Origin: Bacillus amyloliquefaciens DSM 7 = ATCC 23350
GTDB lineage: Bacteria; Bacillota; Bacilli; Bacillales; Bacillaceae
Reading direction: 5' to 3'
Assembly (NCBI RefSeq): GCF_000196735.1
Contig: NC_014551.1
Location: forward strand, 987,001-1,051,000
DNA: 64,000 nucleotides
The translations under genes were made by a program, and so were the position numbers. The first letter of the stretch is position 1, and the number at the start of each line of letters is the position of its first letter. Positions 36,115 to 45,221 of this stretch are shown one piece after another. The notes under the pieces are model-generated. The model worked only from the letters and a program-made list of their open reading frames with translations, was not told where the DNA came from and did not search any database.

Positions 36115-37710
36115 GTGGCTAAATCAGATAATCAAGTAAAAAGTCCTAAAACATTGCTTATTGTGCTTATGGCCGGGTTATTCCTGGCGATCTTGAACCA
36201 AACGCTTCTTAACGTGGCGATGCCGCACTTAATGACCGAGTTCGGTGTGAGTGCGACGACGATTCAGTGGCTGACGACCGGGTACATGCTGGTCAACGGC
36301 GTTTTGATTCCGTTATCGGCCTTCTTAATTACCCGGTTCGGGCAGAGAAGCCTCTTTCTCGTAGCCATGTTCTGTTTTACAGCGGGAACGTTAGTCTGCG
36401 GTATCGCGCCTAACTTCTCAACCATGCTGATCGGCCGGTTAATTCAGGCGGTCGGCGGCGGTATCCTGCAGCCGCTTGTCATGACAACCATTCTGCTTAT
36501 CTTCCCGCCTGAAAGCAGGGGGAAAGGAATGGGGATTTTCGGTCTTGCGATGATGTTTGCTCCTGCGGTCGGACCGACTCTTTCCGGCTGGATCATTGAG
36601 CATTACACATGGCGCATTATGTTCTACGGCCTTGTTCCGATCGGGGCGATCGTTATTATCGTAGCGTTCTTCCTCTTTAAGAACTTGGTGGAACCGCAAA
36701 AAATCAAACTCGACAGCTTGGGTGCGATCCTATCCATTGTCGGATTTGCTTCATTGCTTTACGGAGTCAGTGAAGCGGGCAGTGACGGCTGGGGAGATCC
36801 GATCGTTCTGTCTACTGTCATTGTCGGTATCATCGCGATTGCCGCGTTTGTCATTCAGCAATTGCGCTCTGAAAAACCGATGCTCGACTTCCGGGTATTT
36901 AAATATGATATTTTCTCACTTTCCAGTGTGATTAACATCATTATTACCATTGCGCTTTACACAGGAATGTTCCTGCTTCCGATTTACCTGCAGAACTTAG
37001 TCGGCTTTACGGCGCTGCAATCGGGTCTCTTGCTATTGCCGGGCGCGATTGTCATGCTGATCATGTCGCCGATTTCCGGTATTCTGTTTGACAAAATCGG
37101 TCCGAGACCGCTTGCGATCATCGGGCTGGTCATCACGGTCGCAACGACATTCCAGTATACAAAATTGACAATTGACACACCTTATACGCATATCATGCTT
37201 GTCTATGCCATCCGCGCATTCGGTATGTCACTGTTAATGATGCCTGTTATGACAGCCGGAATGAACCAGCTTCCGGCACGATTGAACAGCCACGGCACGG
37301 CGATGAGCAACACGCTCCGCCAGATCAGCGGTTCAATCGGAACAAGTTTGATCACAACTATTTATACGAACCGCACGACTATGCATTATTCGCAGATTGC
37401 GGATAAAACGAGCACGGCTGATCCAAACTTCATGCAGTCGTTCCAAAGCGCGGTTTCGAATTTAATGGTCAACATGAACATGTCGCTTGATGCGGCGAAA
37501 CAAACCGTTTATTCATATCTCTACAAAACAGCTTCACTTAATTCCAATGTTATGGGGATTAATGACGCGTTTATGTGGGCGACGATTTTCGCTGTTATCG
37601 GCGTTGTCCTGAGCCTGTTCTTGCGTGACGTACGGAAAGACAAACAGCGGGCGAAGAAAAAAGAGGAGCTGTCATTGCTTCCGGCCCCTAAAGAAGTGAA
37701 GGAATCTTAA
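36115..37710 (+). CDS. yhcA: DHA2-family MFS efflux transporter YhcA
   Basis: A 531-residue transporter with 14 predicted membrane helices (EmrB/QacA class). It has GRLIQAVGGGILQPLVMTTI and SGWIIEHYTWRIMFY. GTG 36115 follows AAGGGAGG. With YhbJ as adaptor and YhbI as regulator it forms a proton-driven multidrug export system. Confidence 0.95.
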   Translation: MAKSDNQVKSPKTLLIVLMAGLFLAILNQTLLNVAMPHLMTEFGVSATTIQWLTTGYMLVNGVLIPLSAFLITRFGQRSLFLVAMFCFTAGTLVCGIAPNFSTMLIGRLIQAVGGGILQPLVMTTILLIFPPESRGKGMGIFGLAMMFAPAVGPTLSGWIIEHYTWRIMFYGLVPIGAIVIIVAFFLFKNLVEPQKIKLDSLGAILSIVGFASLLYGVSEAGSDGWGDPIVLSTVIVGIIAIAAFVIQQLRSEKPMLDFRVFKYDIFSLSSVINIIITIALYTGMFLLPIYLQNLVGFTALQSGLLLLPGAIVMLIMSPISGILFDKIGPRPLAIIGLVITVATTFQYTKLTIDTPYTHIMLVYAIRAFGMSLLMMPVMTAGMNQLPARLNSHGTAMSNTLRQISGSIGTSLITTIYTNRTTMHYSQIADKTSTADPNFMQSFQSAVSNLMVNMNMSLDAAKQTVYSYLYKTASLNSNVMGINDAFMWATIFAVIGVVLSLFLRDVRKDKQRAKKKEELSLLPAPKEVKES

Positions 37711-37734
37711 TCATCTGAATGGGAGGTTTCCTGA

Positions 37735-38268
37735 ATGAAAATTTACGTAGTGTACGATAGTGAAGGCGAACACACAAAACACCTTGCCGAAGCCATTGCG
37801 GAAGGAGCAAGAGAAAACGCTGAGGCTGAGGTTCTGATTGACCATGTCGATCAAGCCGACATCCGCAAGCTGAAAGATATGGATGCCATTATCTGGGGAT
37901 GCCCAGGACACTTTGGCACTATCAGTTCAGGCTTAAAAGCGTGGATCGACAAACTCGGCTACCTGTGGGCTGAAGGCGAGCTGATTGATAAAGTCGGCGC
38001 TGTATTCTGCACGACGGCGACAACGCACGGCGGATTAGAAATGACAATGCACAATCTGATTACTCCGATGTTTCACCAAGGCATGATTGTTGTCGGCCTT
38101 CCCGGAAACGTCCCTGAAAACGCTCTGTACGGCTCTTACTACGGCGCAGGCGTCACATGCCCGGTTGACAGCGATGTGCTGATGACGGAAGAAGGCCTTC
38201 AATTAGGCCGAGCGCTTGGCCGACGTGTCAGCCAGGTTACAGGTAATTTAACAGCCGGACGACAGTAA
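37735..38268 (+). CDS. yhcB: Flavodoxin-like / WrbA-like NAD(P)H quinone reductase YhcB
   Basis: A 177-residue flavodoxin-fold protein: [21 protein letters not shown] forms the FMN phosphate loop; [19 protein letters not shown] and [10 protein letters not shown] match WrbA-like oxidoreductases. It lies inside the efflux operon and may deal with quinones or electrophiles. Confidence 0.92.
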   Translation: MKIYVVYDSEGEHTKHLAEAIAEGARENAEAEVLIDHVDQADIRKLKDMDAIIWGCPGHFGTISSGLKAWIDKLGYLWAEGELIDKVGAVFCTTATTHGGLEMTMHNLITPMFHQGMIVVGLPGNVPENALYGSYYGAGVTCPVDSDVLMTEEGLQLGRALGRRVSQVTGNLTAGRQ

Positions 38269-38280
38269 GGAGAGGGTTAT

Positions 38281-38652
38281 ATGGCCATTATTATAGCGGT
38301 TATTGCTGCTGTCATTGTAATTGCACTTCTTATCACATTCAATGTCCGCAGCACTGCTGCAGGACAGAATGTCAGAGAAGAAACCAGAGAAGCGATCGGC
38401 ACTGCAGCCGAACAGCCGGAAAAGCATGATCCGGCCGAGGAACGCTCGGCCGAGCATGTTCCCGTCGTTGTAAAATCTGAAGCTCCCCGTGAGAAAAAGA
38501 ATACAATGGGCGATGATGTGTACCGTCAGGCGCTTCAGAAGTTTAAGACTTCTGACACGGATCAGGAAACAAATGATCCCGAAAGCGGCGGCAAAATGCA
38601 GGATAGCAGCTATCGTGATGCGCTGCTCTCCTTAAAAAACAAAAAGAAGTAA
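38281..38652 (+). CDS. yhcC: YhcC, membrane-anchored small protein
   Basis: A 123-residue protein with one N-terminal membrane helix (MAIIIAVIAAVIVIALLITF) and an acidic, low-complexity cytoplasmic tail that repeats a short motif (DDVYRQALQKFK and SSYRDALLSLK). Function unknown. It ends the yhbIJ-yhcABC operon. Confidence 0.85.
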   Translation: MAIIIAVIAAVIVIALLITFNVRSTAAGQNVREETREAIGTAAEQPEKHDPAEERSAEHVPVVVKSEAPREKKNTMGDDVYRQALQKFKTSDTDQETNDPESGGKMQDSSYRDALLSLKNKKK

Positions 38653-38657
38653 CGGAA

Positions 38658-38694
38658 AAGGCAAATCTGCGTAAGAGCGGATTTGCCTTTTTTT
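38658..38694 (+). terminator. Terminator after yhcC
   Basis: AAAGGCAAATC with GATTTGCCTTT, followed by TTTT. Confidence 0.88.
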
Positions 38695-38704
38695 ATTGAA
38701 GATA

Positions 38705-38747
38705 TTGTCATTCACTATGATCTAGTGTACTATGTTACTCATACACT
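38705..38747 (+). promoter_or_regulatory. yhcE-yhcI promoter with GntR operator
   Basis: TTGTCA (38705-38710), 17 bp, TACTAT (38728-38733). The -10 is embedded in an inverted repeat AGTGTA (38724-38729) N12 TACACT (38742-38747), of the type bound by YtrA-family GntR regulators. YhcF, encoded in this operon, is the likely ligand-controlled repressor. Confidence 0.72.
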
Positions 38748-38770
38748 GGATTCGAATGGAGAGAAAAAGA

Positions 38771-39538
38771 ATGACATCGTTTTTAGGTTTGCTGAAAAAA
38801 GATGCGAAGGTTTCATGGGTCTGGCTCGCAGTTTGGCTTTGCGTCATGATTTGCTGGGCGCTTACAGCCCACATAATCGCTGCCCGGCAGAAAGAACCGC
38901 TCGTCATTTTCGGCTTTTTTGCGGCAATGGGGTTTTTTCAATTTCTTGTGGCGCCGCTTTTTATGTACTATCACCTCCATAAGGAAGGGAAAAATCAGCT
39001 GTGGCTTTACAATCCGAATGGCGGGTTTTATCTGCTGGCTTCCAAGCTAACGGCCTCACTGCTGTATCAGTTTATCGGACAGCTGGCGCTGACCGGCTAC
39101 GGCATTTGGATGTACCGGATGCTTTCTGCAAAAGGAGCCCTTGAACAGCCCGTTCCCCTTGCCGGCACAATGACCGGACTGAATGCTTATCTGCTGATCA
39201 GTTCAGCGTACTTATCAGTGATCGTAGCCGTATTTTGGACTGTTTTTCACTCGTTAAAACATTTTCCCGTCCTCCGTTGGGTGATCTGCATCGTGCTTGC
39301 CGCAGTATGGTCTTATATTGACGATAAAATCATGACGCCTTTCACTTCATCTCAGCATCATTTATGGCCGGTAAAAGTGTATGCGGATTTTGATTTTCAC
39401 TATACAAAATTGGCCGGCTGGAAGATGGAACTGACGGCCGTCCACTTCTCGCTTTTCAGCTTCCTTGCCGTGATCGTGTTTTCGGCGGTTTGTCTCGCGC
39501 TGGCCTCTATGCTGCTGAATCGCAAGGTTGAGGTGTAA
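38771..39538 (+). CDS. yhcE: YhcE, ABC-operon membrane protein
   Basis: A 255-residue integral membrane protein with six predicted helices. No enzyme motif. It probably is a permease-type subunit working with the ABC ATPases YhcG/YhcH. ATG 38771 follows GGAGAG. It starts the GntR-ABC operon, which is organised like the antibiotic-responsive ytr operon. The small gene yhcD found in B. subtilis is absent here. Confidence 0.85.
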   Translation: MTSFLGLLKKDAKVSWVWLAVWLCVMICWALTAHIIAARQKEPLVIFGFFAAMGFFQFLVAPLFMYYHLHKEGKNQLWLYNPNGGFYLLASKLTASLLYQFIGQLALTGYGIWMYRMLSAKGALEQPVPLAGTMTGLNAYLLISSAYLSVIVAVFWTVFHSLKHFPVLRWVICIVLAAVWSYIDDKIMTPFTSSQHHLWPVKVYADFDFHYTKLAGWKMELTAVHFSLFSFLAVIVFSAVCLALASMLLNRKVEV

Positions 39539-39540
39539 TG

Positions 39541-39918
39541 ATGGAGCATGAATTTCAGTCATCTAAGCCGATTTATCTGCAGATTGCCGACCGTGTATAT
39601 TACCGGCTGATCCGAAGTGAGCTTTCGCCGGGAGACAAATTGCCGTCCGTCAGAGAGATGGCCTTACAGATGAAAGTGAATCCGAATACGATACAAAGAA
39701 CATACAGTGAAATGGAAAGGCTGGGGATCGTGGAAACGAAAAGAGGACAGGGAACCTTTATATCAGAAAGACCTGATCTGAAAGCAGAGCTGAAAGACCG
39801 GCTGACAAAAGACGTATTCAAACGCTTTATTCAGGAAATGGCGGAGCTGGGGCTATCTGCTCAAGAAATGCTCGACGGGATCAAACAATATGCGGAGGAA
39901 GCAAACGATGAATCTTGA
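39541..39918 (+). CDS. yhcF: GntR-family (YtrA subfamily) regulator YhcF
   Basis: A 125-residue winged-helix regulator: [47 protein letters not shown], and a short C-terminal coiled dimer part. The length is typical of the YtrA group, which lacks a large ligand domain. Start at the second ATG (39541) with GAGGTG spaced 7; the first ATG at 39538 overlaps the yhcE stop. Likely autorepresses the operon. Confidence 0.94.
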   Translation: MEHEFQSSKPIYLQIADRVYYRLIRSELSPGDKLPSVREMALQMKVNPNTIQRTYSEMERLGIVETKRGQGTFISERPDLKAELKDRLTKDVFKRFIQEMAELGLSAQEMLDGIKQYAEEANDES

Positions 39919-40624
39919 TTTTGAACACGTCACAAAAAAATACGGCCGCAGGCTCGCGGTCAGCGATGTCTCATTTTCATTGTCTCCGGGTAAGATCTAC
40001 GGAATATTAGGGCCGAACGGAAGCGGTAAATCCACAACGCTGAAAATGCTTGCCGGGCTTGCGTTCCCGACCGCGGGCACAGTCCGGATCGGAGGCCGTG
40101 CCGTAAGCCGGAACATGCTTTTTCGTACGGCTTATTTAACCGAACATGATATGTTTTTCGCCCGGACGACTGTCGGTGATATGCTCGCATTTTATCATTC
40201 ACAGTTCCCGGATTTTCAGCTGGAAAAAGCACACGGCCTATTATCGGAAATGAATCTCTCAGCGGAGCAGAAGATAAAAGAACTGTCCAAAGGCAGCCGG
40301 GGCAGGCTGAAAATCGTCCTGGCCCTGTCGAGAAGAGCATCCGTTATTCTGCTGGATGAGCCGTTTTCCGGCCTGGATCCGGCGGTCAGGGAATCGATTG
40401 TCAACAGTCTCGTATCTTATATTGATTTTGACAGTCAGATCGTAGTCATCGCCACACATGAGATCGATGAGATTGAGACGCTGTTAGACGAAGTGATGGT
40501 GTTCAGAAAAGGGAAAATCGCTGAACAGCGCGAGGTCGAAGAAATTCGCGAACAGGAAGGAATGTCCGTGCTTCAATGGTATAAAAGCGTCATGCAGAAG
40601 CACGAAAAAGAAGGGGGATTCTAA
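39908..40624 (+). CDS. yhcG: ABC transporter ATPase YhcG
   Basis: A 238-residue ATPase: Walker [10 protein letters not shown], Walker [14 protein letters not shown]-loop VIATHEI. The signature reads LSKGSRGR in place of LSGGQ, as often seen in this exporter/resistance class. ATG 39908 overlaps the yhcF end, with GGAGGAAG upstream. Confidence 0.93.
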   Translation: MNLDFEHVTKKYGRRLAVSDVSFSLSPGKIYGILGPNGSGKSTTLKMLAGLAFPTAGTVRIGGRAVSRNMLFRTAYLTEHDMFFARTTVGDMLAFYHSQFPDFQLEKAHGLLSEMNLSAEQKIKELSKGSRGRLKIVLALSRRASVILLDEPFSGLDPAVRESIVNSLVSYIDFDSQIVVIATHEIDEIETLLDEVMVFRKGKIAEQREVEEIREQEGMSVLQWYKSVMQKHEKEGGF

Positions 40625-41542
40625 TTGGAAACGGTATTGGAACTGCAACAGGTAAAGAAAACGATAAAAGGACGAACGATTATTCATGATCTGAGCTTTT
40701 CCGTCCAAGCGGGCGAAGTATTTGGGTTTTTAGGGCCGAACGGAGCGGGAAAAACCACTACGATCAGAATGATGGTCGGATTAATGAAACTGTCTCATGG
40801 AGACATCGTAATCTGCGGAGAATCCATTACGAAAAACTATTCAAAAGCGGTCAGGCACATCGGAGCCATCGTGGAAAACCCGGAACTGTACAAATTCCTG
40901 AGCGGTTATAAAAACTTACAGCAGTACGCAAGGATGGTAAAAGGCGTTACGAAAGAAAAAATAGATGAGGTCATCGAGCTCGTCGGATTACAGGACAGAA
41001 TACATGACAAAGTAAAAACCTATTCTCTTGGGATGAGACAGCGCCTCGGCCTTGCCCAAAGCCTGCTGCATAATCCTAAGGTTCTGATTCTGGATGAACC
41101 GACAAACGGCCTTGATCCCGCAGGCATCAGGGAAATCAGGGACCACCTGAAAAAGCTGACACGTGAAAAAGGGATGGCGGTCATCGTCTCAAGCCATCTG
41201 CTGTCAGAAATGGAGTTAATGTGCGATCGAATCGGCATTCTGCAAAAGGGGGAGCTTGTCGATATACAAAAGGTAAGGGATGAAGGAAAAGAGGATAAAG
41301 ATACATACTTCTTCCATATTGAACAAAGAGAAGAGGCACTTGCCGTCCTGACTCAATTTGACTGTGTGAAGAAGACAAACGGCTTTGAGATCAAGCTGTC
41401 AAAACAGGAAGTGCCTGATGTGATTTCACTTCTCGTCCGTGAAAATGTCCGCTTATATGAAGTGAAAATCGTCACAAAATCTTTAGAAGACCGTTTCTTG
41501 GAAATTACCGGGGGAACGAAAGAGGAGGTTCAATATGTTTAA
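40625..41542 (+). CDS. yhcH: ABC transporter ATPase YhcH
   Basis: A 305-residue ATPase of the bacitracin/lantibiotic-resistance class: Walker A GPNGAGKT, signature YSLGMRQR, Walker B VLILDEPTNGLD, H-loop VIVSSHLL, then a C-terminal alpha/beta domain. TTG start at 40625 directly after the yhcG stop, GGGGG upstream. Probably pairs with YhcI. Confidence 0.94.
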   Translation: METVLELQQVKKTIKGRTIIHDLSFSVQAGEVFGFLGPNGAGKTTTIRMMVGLMKLSHGDIVICGESITKNYSKAVRHIGAIVENPELYKFLSGYKNLQQYARMVKGVTKEKIDEVIELVGLQDRIHDKVKTYSLGMRQRLGLAQSLLHNPKVLILDEPTNGLDPAGIREIRDHLKKLTREKGMAVIVSSHLLSEMELMCDRIGILQKGELVDIQKVRDEGKEDKDTYFFHIEQREEALAVLTQFDCVKKTNGFEIKLSKQEVPDVISLLVRENVRLYEVKIVTKSLEDRFLEITGGTKEEVQYV

Positions 41543-42482
41543 CCTGATCTATAATGAATGGATTAAAATTTTCAGCCGTGTCGGCACGTGGGCAATGATT
41601 GTGATTTTAGGCGTTGCGATGATAGGCTTTGCGCTTCTGTCAAACCACTTTACTTCCAATGAAGCCAATCCGAATTGGAAACAAGAGCTCCAGGCTGAAA
41701 ACAAAGAAATGAAACAGCAGATGAAGGAAACCGGAAATCAGACTCTCATTGATAATCTGAAACAGAATATCGCGATAAATGAATATCGCATTGATCATAA
41801 TATCCCGAAAGATACAGGGTACACAGTATGGTCATACGTAGCTGATTCTGCGATGATGACTGTTTTGACCGGCTTGTTTACGATCATCATTGCCGCAGGC
41901 ATCGTGGCGAATGAGTTCAACTGGGGGACGATCAAGCTTCTGGCCATCCGCCCGCTCAGCCGTTTTCAGATTTTGCTTTCTAAATATATGACGGTGCTGC
42001 TGTTCGGGCTGCTTATGCTTGTAATTTTATTTGCCGGCTCCGCTCTGTTGGGATTACTCTTTTTCGGCACAAGCGGCGACACAGCCGCTAATGTTCATCT
42101 CGTATACAAAGACGGACAAGTTTTTGAGCAAAATATCATCGCATTTCTGGCGAAAACATACGTATATGAATCTGTCTCGGCCTTTATGCTTGCGACGATG
42201 GCGTTTATGCTGTCTGCAGTATTCCGGAACAGTTCGTTAGCGGTCGGATTCTCTATTTTTCTATTGGTTATGGGAAGCACGGCGACTGTATTTCTCGCTG
42301 CGAAATTTGAATGGGCAAAATATATTTTATTTGCCAATACGGATTTATCGCAATATATGAACGGGACTCCTTTAGTAGAGGGCATGACGATGACATTTTC
42401 GGTTGTGATGCTTGTGATTTACTTCATCATTTTTATGGCGCTCGCATTCGGCGTCTTCTTAAAACGGGATATTGCTACCTGA
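41535..42482 (+). CDS. yhcI: ABC-2 type permease YhcI
   Basis: A 315-residue permease with six helices and a large extracellular loop (about residues 35-90, charged, coiled). Its topology is of the BcrB/LanF-like ABC-2 class. It overlaps the yhcH end by eight bases. Confidence 0.92.
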   Translation: MFNLIYNEWIKIFSRVGTWAMIVILGVAMIGFALLSNHFTSNEANPNWKQELQAENKEMKQQMKETGNQTLIDNLKQNIAINEYRIDHNIPKDTGYTVWSYVADSAMMTVLTGLFTIIIAAGIVANEFNWGTIKLLAIRPLSRFQILLSKYMTVLLFGLLMLVILFAGSALLGLLFFGTSGDTAANVHLVYKDGQVFEQNIIAFLAKTYVYESVSAFMLATMAFMLSAVFRNSSLAVGFSIFLLVMGSTATVFLAAKFEWAKYILFANTDLSQYMNGTPLVEGMTMTFSVVMLVIYFIIFMALAFGVFLKRDIAT

Positions 42483-42485
42483 TAT

Positions 42486-42521
42486 AAAAAGCTGTTTTGC
42501 CTTTGTCAAAACAGCTTTTAA
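42486..42521 (+). terminator. Terminator after yhcI
   Basis: AAAAAGCTGTTTTG (42486-42499) pairs with CAAAACAGCTTTTA (42507-42520). Confidence 0.85.
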
Positions 42522-42524
42522 ATT

Positions 42525-42560
42525 AAAAAAACCTGCCGGCGTACACCGGCAGGTTTTTTA
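42525..42560 (-). terminator. Terminator for cspB
   Basis: AAAAACCTGCCGG pairs with CCGGCAGGTTTTT. On the minus strand it follows the cspB stop at 42567. Confidence 0.88.
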
Positions 42561-42566
42561 AGACAT

Positions 42567-43050
<484 letters not shown>

Positions 43051-43079
43051 TTGACAACCCTTTTTTAAATCGGTATTGT
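43051..43079 (+). promoter_or_regulatory. yhcJ promoter
   Basis: TTGACA (43051-43056), 17 bp, TATTGT (43074-43079). TTAACATAATCAT just downstream (43079-43091) is identical to a 13-base stretch around the senS -10. Confidence 0.55.
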
Positions 43080-43147
43080 TAACATAATCATAGCCCGAAT
43101 GCATGGTGCAGCTTTTGCACATAACAATAGATAGGGAGTAGGTTATC

Positions 43148-43972
43148 TTGAACCTGCGGCTTATAAACAGTCTGTTTCTCTTCATCGTGATCATGTCACT
43201 TACTTCATGCCATTCCCCCGCGGGGAATCGGACAATTACTATCGGAATCAATGAATCTGATCAAATGATCTGGGATTTTGTCGCAAAAAAAGCAAGAGAG
43301 AAAGGGTTGAATCTTTCATTGGCAGCGTTTTCGGATTATGCGGAGGCTGATTTGGCACTTGCCGGCGGAGATCTCGATGCCAATGCGTTTCAAACCGTTT
43401 CTTATTTTAAATCCCTGCCGCCTAATGTGAAAAATAAGCTGGCTCCTTTAGGAACGACATATGCGGCGTCGATCGGGGTGCAGTATAAACAGCTGGAGGA
43501 TATACCGGACGGCGCGGTCATTGCCGTGCCTGACGAAGCGGCGGCCTTCGACAGAGCGCTCTTTCTCATGCAGGAGGCCGGACTGATTACATTGAAAAAA
43601 GGATTCAACGGGACGGGTTCAGCAGATATGATCAAGGACAACCCGAAACATCTGATCTTAAAAACGGAAACAAAAAAGAACGCATTTCAAGCGGCGGAAC
43701 ATGCTGACGCAGCAGTTCTCAGTCAAAGTGACGCGAAAAAAGCAGGATTTCATGCGGAGAAGGACGCATTGATCCGATCGGCGCAGATGAAGGAAGCGTA
43801 TCTCCATCTGATCGCCGTCAGAGCTGAAGATAAAGATGATGAGCGGATGCGAACACTCCTGTCTTTGTATCAATCAGATGATACCGCGGCGTTTATTGAA
43901 AAAGAATATCAGGGCAGCCTGGTTCCTGTTTTCCTGCCGGGCAGCAGCGTTCTCACTGAAAAGAAAGAATGA
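43148..43972 (+). CDS. yhcJ: NlpA/MetQ-type lipoprotein YhcJ
   Basis: A 274-residue lipoprotein. Signal peptide NLRLINSLFLFIVIMSLTSC with lipobox LTSC, then the NlpA binding-protein fold (GGDLDANAFQTVSYF, LAPLGTTYAASIGVQYKQL, IAVPDEAAAFDRAL). MetQ relatives bind methionine; ligand here unknown. TTG start at 43148 with AGGGAGTAGG upstream. No transporter genes are adjacent. Confidence 0.88.
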   Translation: MNLRLINSLFLFIVIMSLTSCHSPAGNRTITIGINESDQMIWDFVAKKAREKGLNLSLAAFSDYAEADLALAGGDLDANAFQTVSYFKSLPPNVKNKLAPLGTTYAASIGVQYKQLEDIPDGAVIAVPDEAAAFDRALFLMQEAGLITLKKGFNGTGSADMIKDNPKHLILKTETKKNAFQAAEHADAAVLSQSDAKKAGFHAEKDALIRSAQMKEAYLHLIAVRAEDKDDERMRTLLSLYQSDDTAAFIEKEYQGSLVPVFLPGSSVLTEKKE

Positions 43973-44002
43973 TTCCCCTTGCGGCGGTCATTCTTTTTTT
44001 TC
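43958..44002. terminator. Terminator formed by the ends of yhcJ and dgcK
   Basis: GAAAAGAAAGAATGA (43958-43972) pairs with TCATTCTTTTTTTTC (43988-44002). Both stop codons are in the stem, so one hairpin ends both convergent genes. Confidence 0.85.
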
Positions 44003-45070
44003 AGTGCTGCATACTTGGTTGCGTCCCGATGTTTTTGCTTTGTACAGCAGCCGGTCTGCGATCAGAGGCAATGTCTGCGGATCCGCCGTATTTGTCGGAT
44101 AATGCGCGATGCCGAGGGAAACGGTCACGGGAATTGTATCTCCGCTCGTTAAAAGAATCGGGTTCCCGTCAATAGCCTGTCTGATTTCTTCTGCGAGGTG
44201 AAGCCCTTTTTTATATGTGCAATTCGGTATAAGCACGGCAAATTCTTCGCCGCCGATCCGGGCTGACGGATCAGAGCCGCTGATTAAGAACCTCAGCCGC
44301 GCCCCCAGTTCCTTCAGCACTTGATCGCCTTCATAATGGCCGTATTGATCATTGATCTGTTTAAAGTGATCAATATCAAAATAAATAAGCGCGAGCTGAG
44401 ATGAGGCGGATTGAGACGCCCGGTCGTAAAGAACGCGCGAGACTTCCTCAAATTTTCTCTTGTTAAAAATTCCCGTCAGAAAATCATAATTCGCTTGAAA
44501 CTTGTATTGCTTGAATAAAAGGCGGGCGTCGGCTTCGTGTTTGATGATATACAGTGACAGCATTCCGCCCACGGTGGAAATGAGCCAATAATAAACGAGG
44601 GCCCCGGCAGGCTGCTGTTCAGGCATAAGTAACAGCATCGTCAAGGTGAAAATAACGTTTGAGAAAAGCAGCATAACGAACGCCTTTTTGCGATCCGGCT
44701 TTTTTCCTCTGAGGACGGCCACAGAAAGAATCGCAATCATCCCGACTGCGACGATGGAAAAAATGGCGCTGGCATTGAAATTGATCAGTATCCGGCCTGC
44801 GACGATAATCATAAAGGCAGCTGCCGTAGACACCCAGCCTCCGTAAAGAGCGGCAATAATAATGGGGATATTTCTGAGATCAATGATGGAATCGGAGTAA
44901 GAAAAGCCGAAAGCAATCAGAAAAACCCCTAAAAGCCCGCAGGCCGTCCCCTTCAGTAATTGAAACATCGGACGGTCTTCTTTATGCGAAAGCGACTCTT
45001 TAAAAAGAAGGGTGAAGAGATAATTAAATGTGATTAAAATCGTCAAATTAAGAAACAGTTCCTTCAGCAT
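43988..45070 (-). CDS. dgcK: Diguanylate cyclase DgcK (YhcK)
   Basis: A 360-residue membrane enzyme making c-di-GMP. The N-terminal ~170 residues form six helices of the 5TM-5TMR_LYT type; the C-terminal GGDEF domain has the active motif ARIGGEEF and the LIYFDIDHFKQINDQYGH block. The inhibitory I-site RxxD is replaced by SGSD, so product inhibition is probably lost. ATG 45070 has AAGGGTGA upstream. In B. subtilis DgcK is one of three active cyclases. Confidence 0.94.
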   Translation of the reverse strand: MLKELFLNLTILITFNYLFTLLFKESLSHKEDRPMFQLLKGTACGLLGVFLIAFGFSYSDSIIDLRNIPIIIAALYGGWVSTAAAFMIIVAGRILINFNASAIFSIVAVGMIAILSVAVLRGKKPDRKKAFVMLLFSNVIFTLTMLLLMPEQQPAGALVYYWLISTVGGMLSLYIIKHEADARLLFKQYKFQANYDFLTGIFNKRKFEEVSRVLYDRASQSASSQLALIYFDIDHFKQINDQYGHYEGDQVLKELGARLRFLISGSDPSARIGGEEFAVLIPNCTYKKGLHLAEEIRQAIDGNPILLTSGDTIPVTVSLGIAHYPTNTADPQTLPLIADRLLYKAKTSGRNQVCSTEKKE

Positions 45071-45156
45071 AACAATCACCCTTATATAAGTTACTAAAGA
45101 AAGGGTGGAAAGAAAAGAGAAAAGTCTATAAAAATACATATATTGTCAATTCTTAC

Positions 45157-45185
45157 TTGACCGATCGGAATTGATATAATATAGT
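45157..45185 (+). promoter_or_regulatory. tcyP promoter with GGAAT element
   Basis: TTGACC (45157-45162), 17 bp, TATAGT (45180-45185). GGAATT at 45167-45172 starts four bases after the -35, as at the ssu, amidohydrolase and senS promoters. tcyP is a known CymR target in B. subtilis. Confidence 0.7.
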
Positions 45186-45221
45186 GTTAAAGGATAATGA
45201 ACAAGGGAGTGTTTACCTGTT

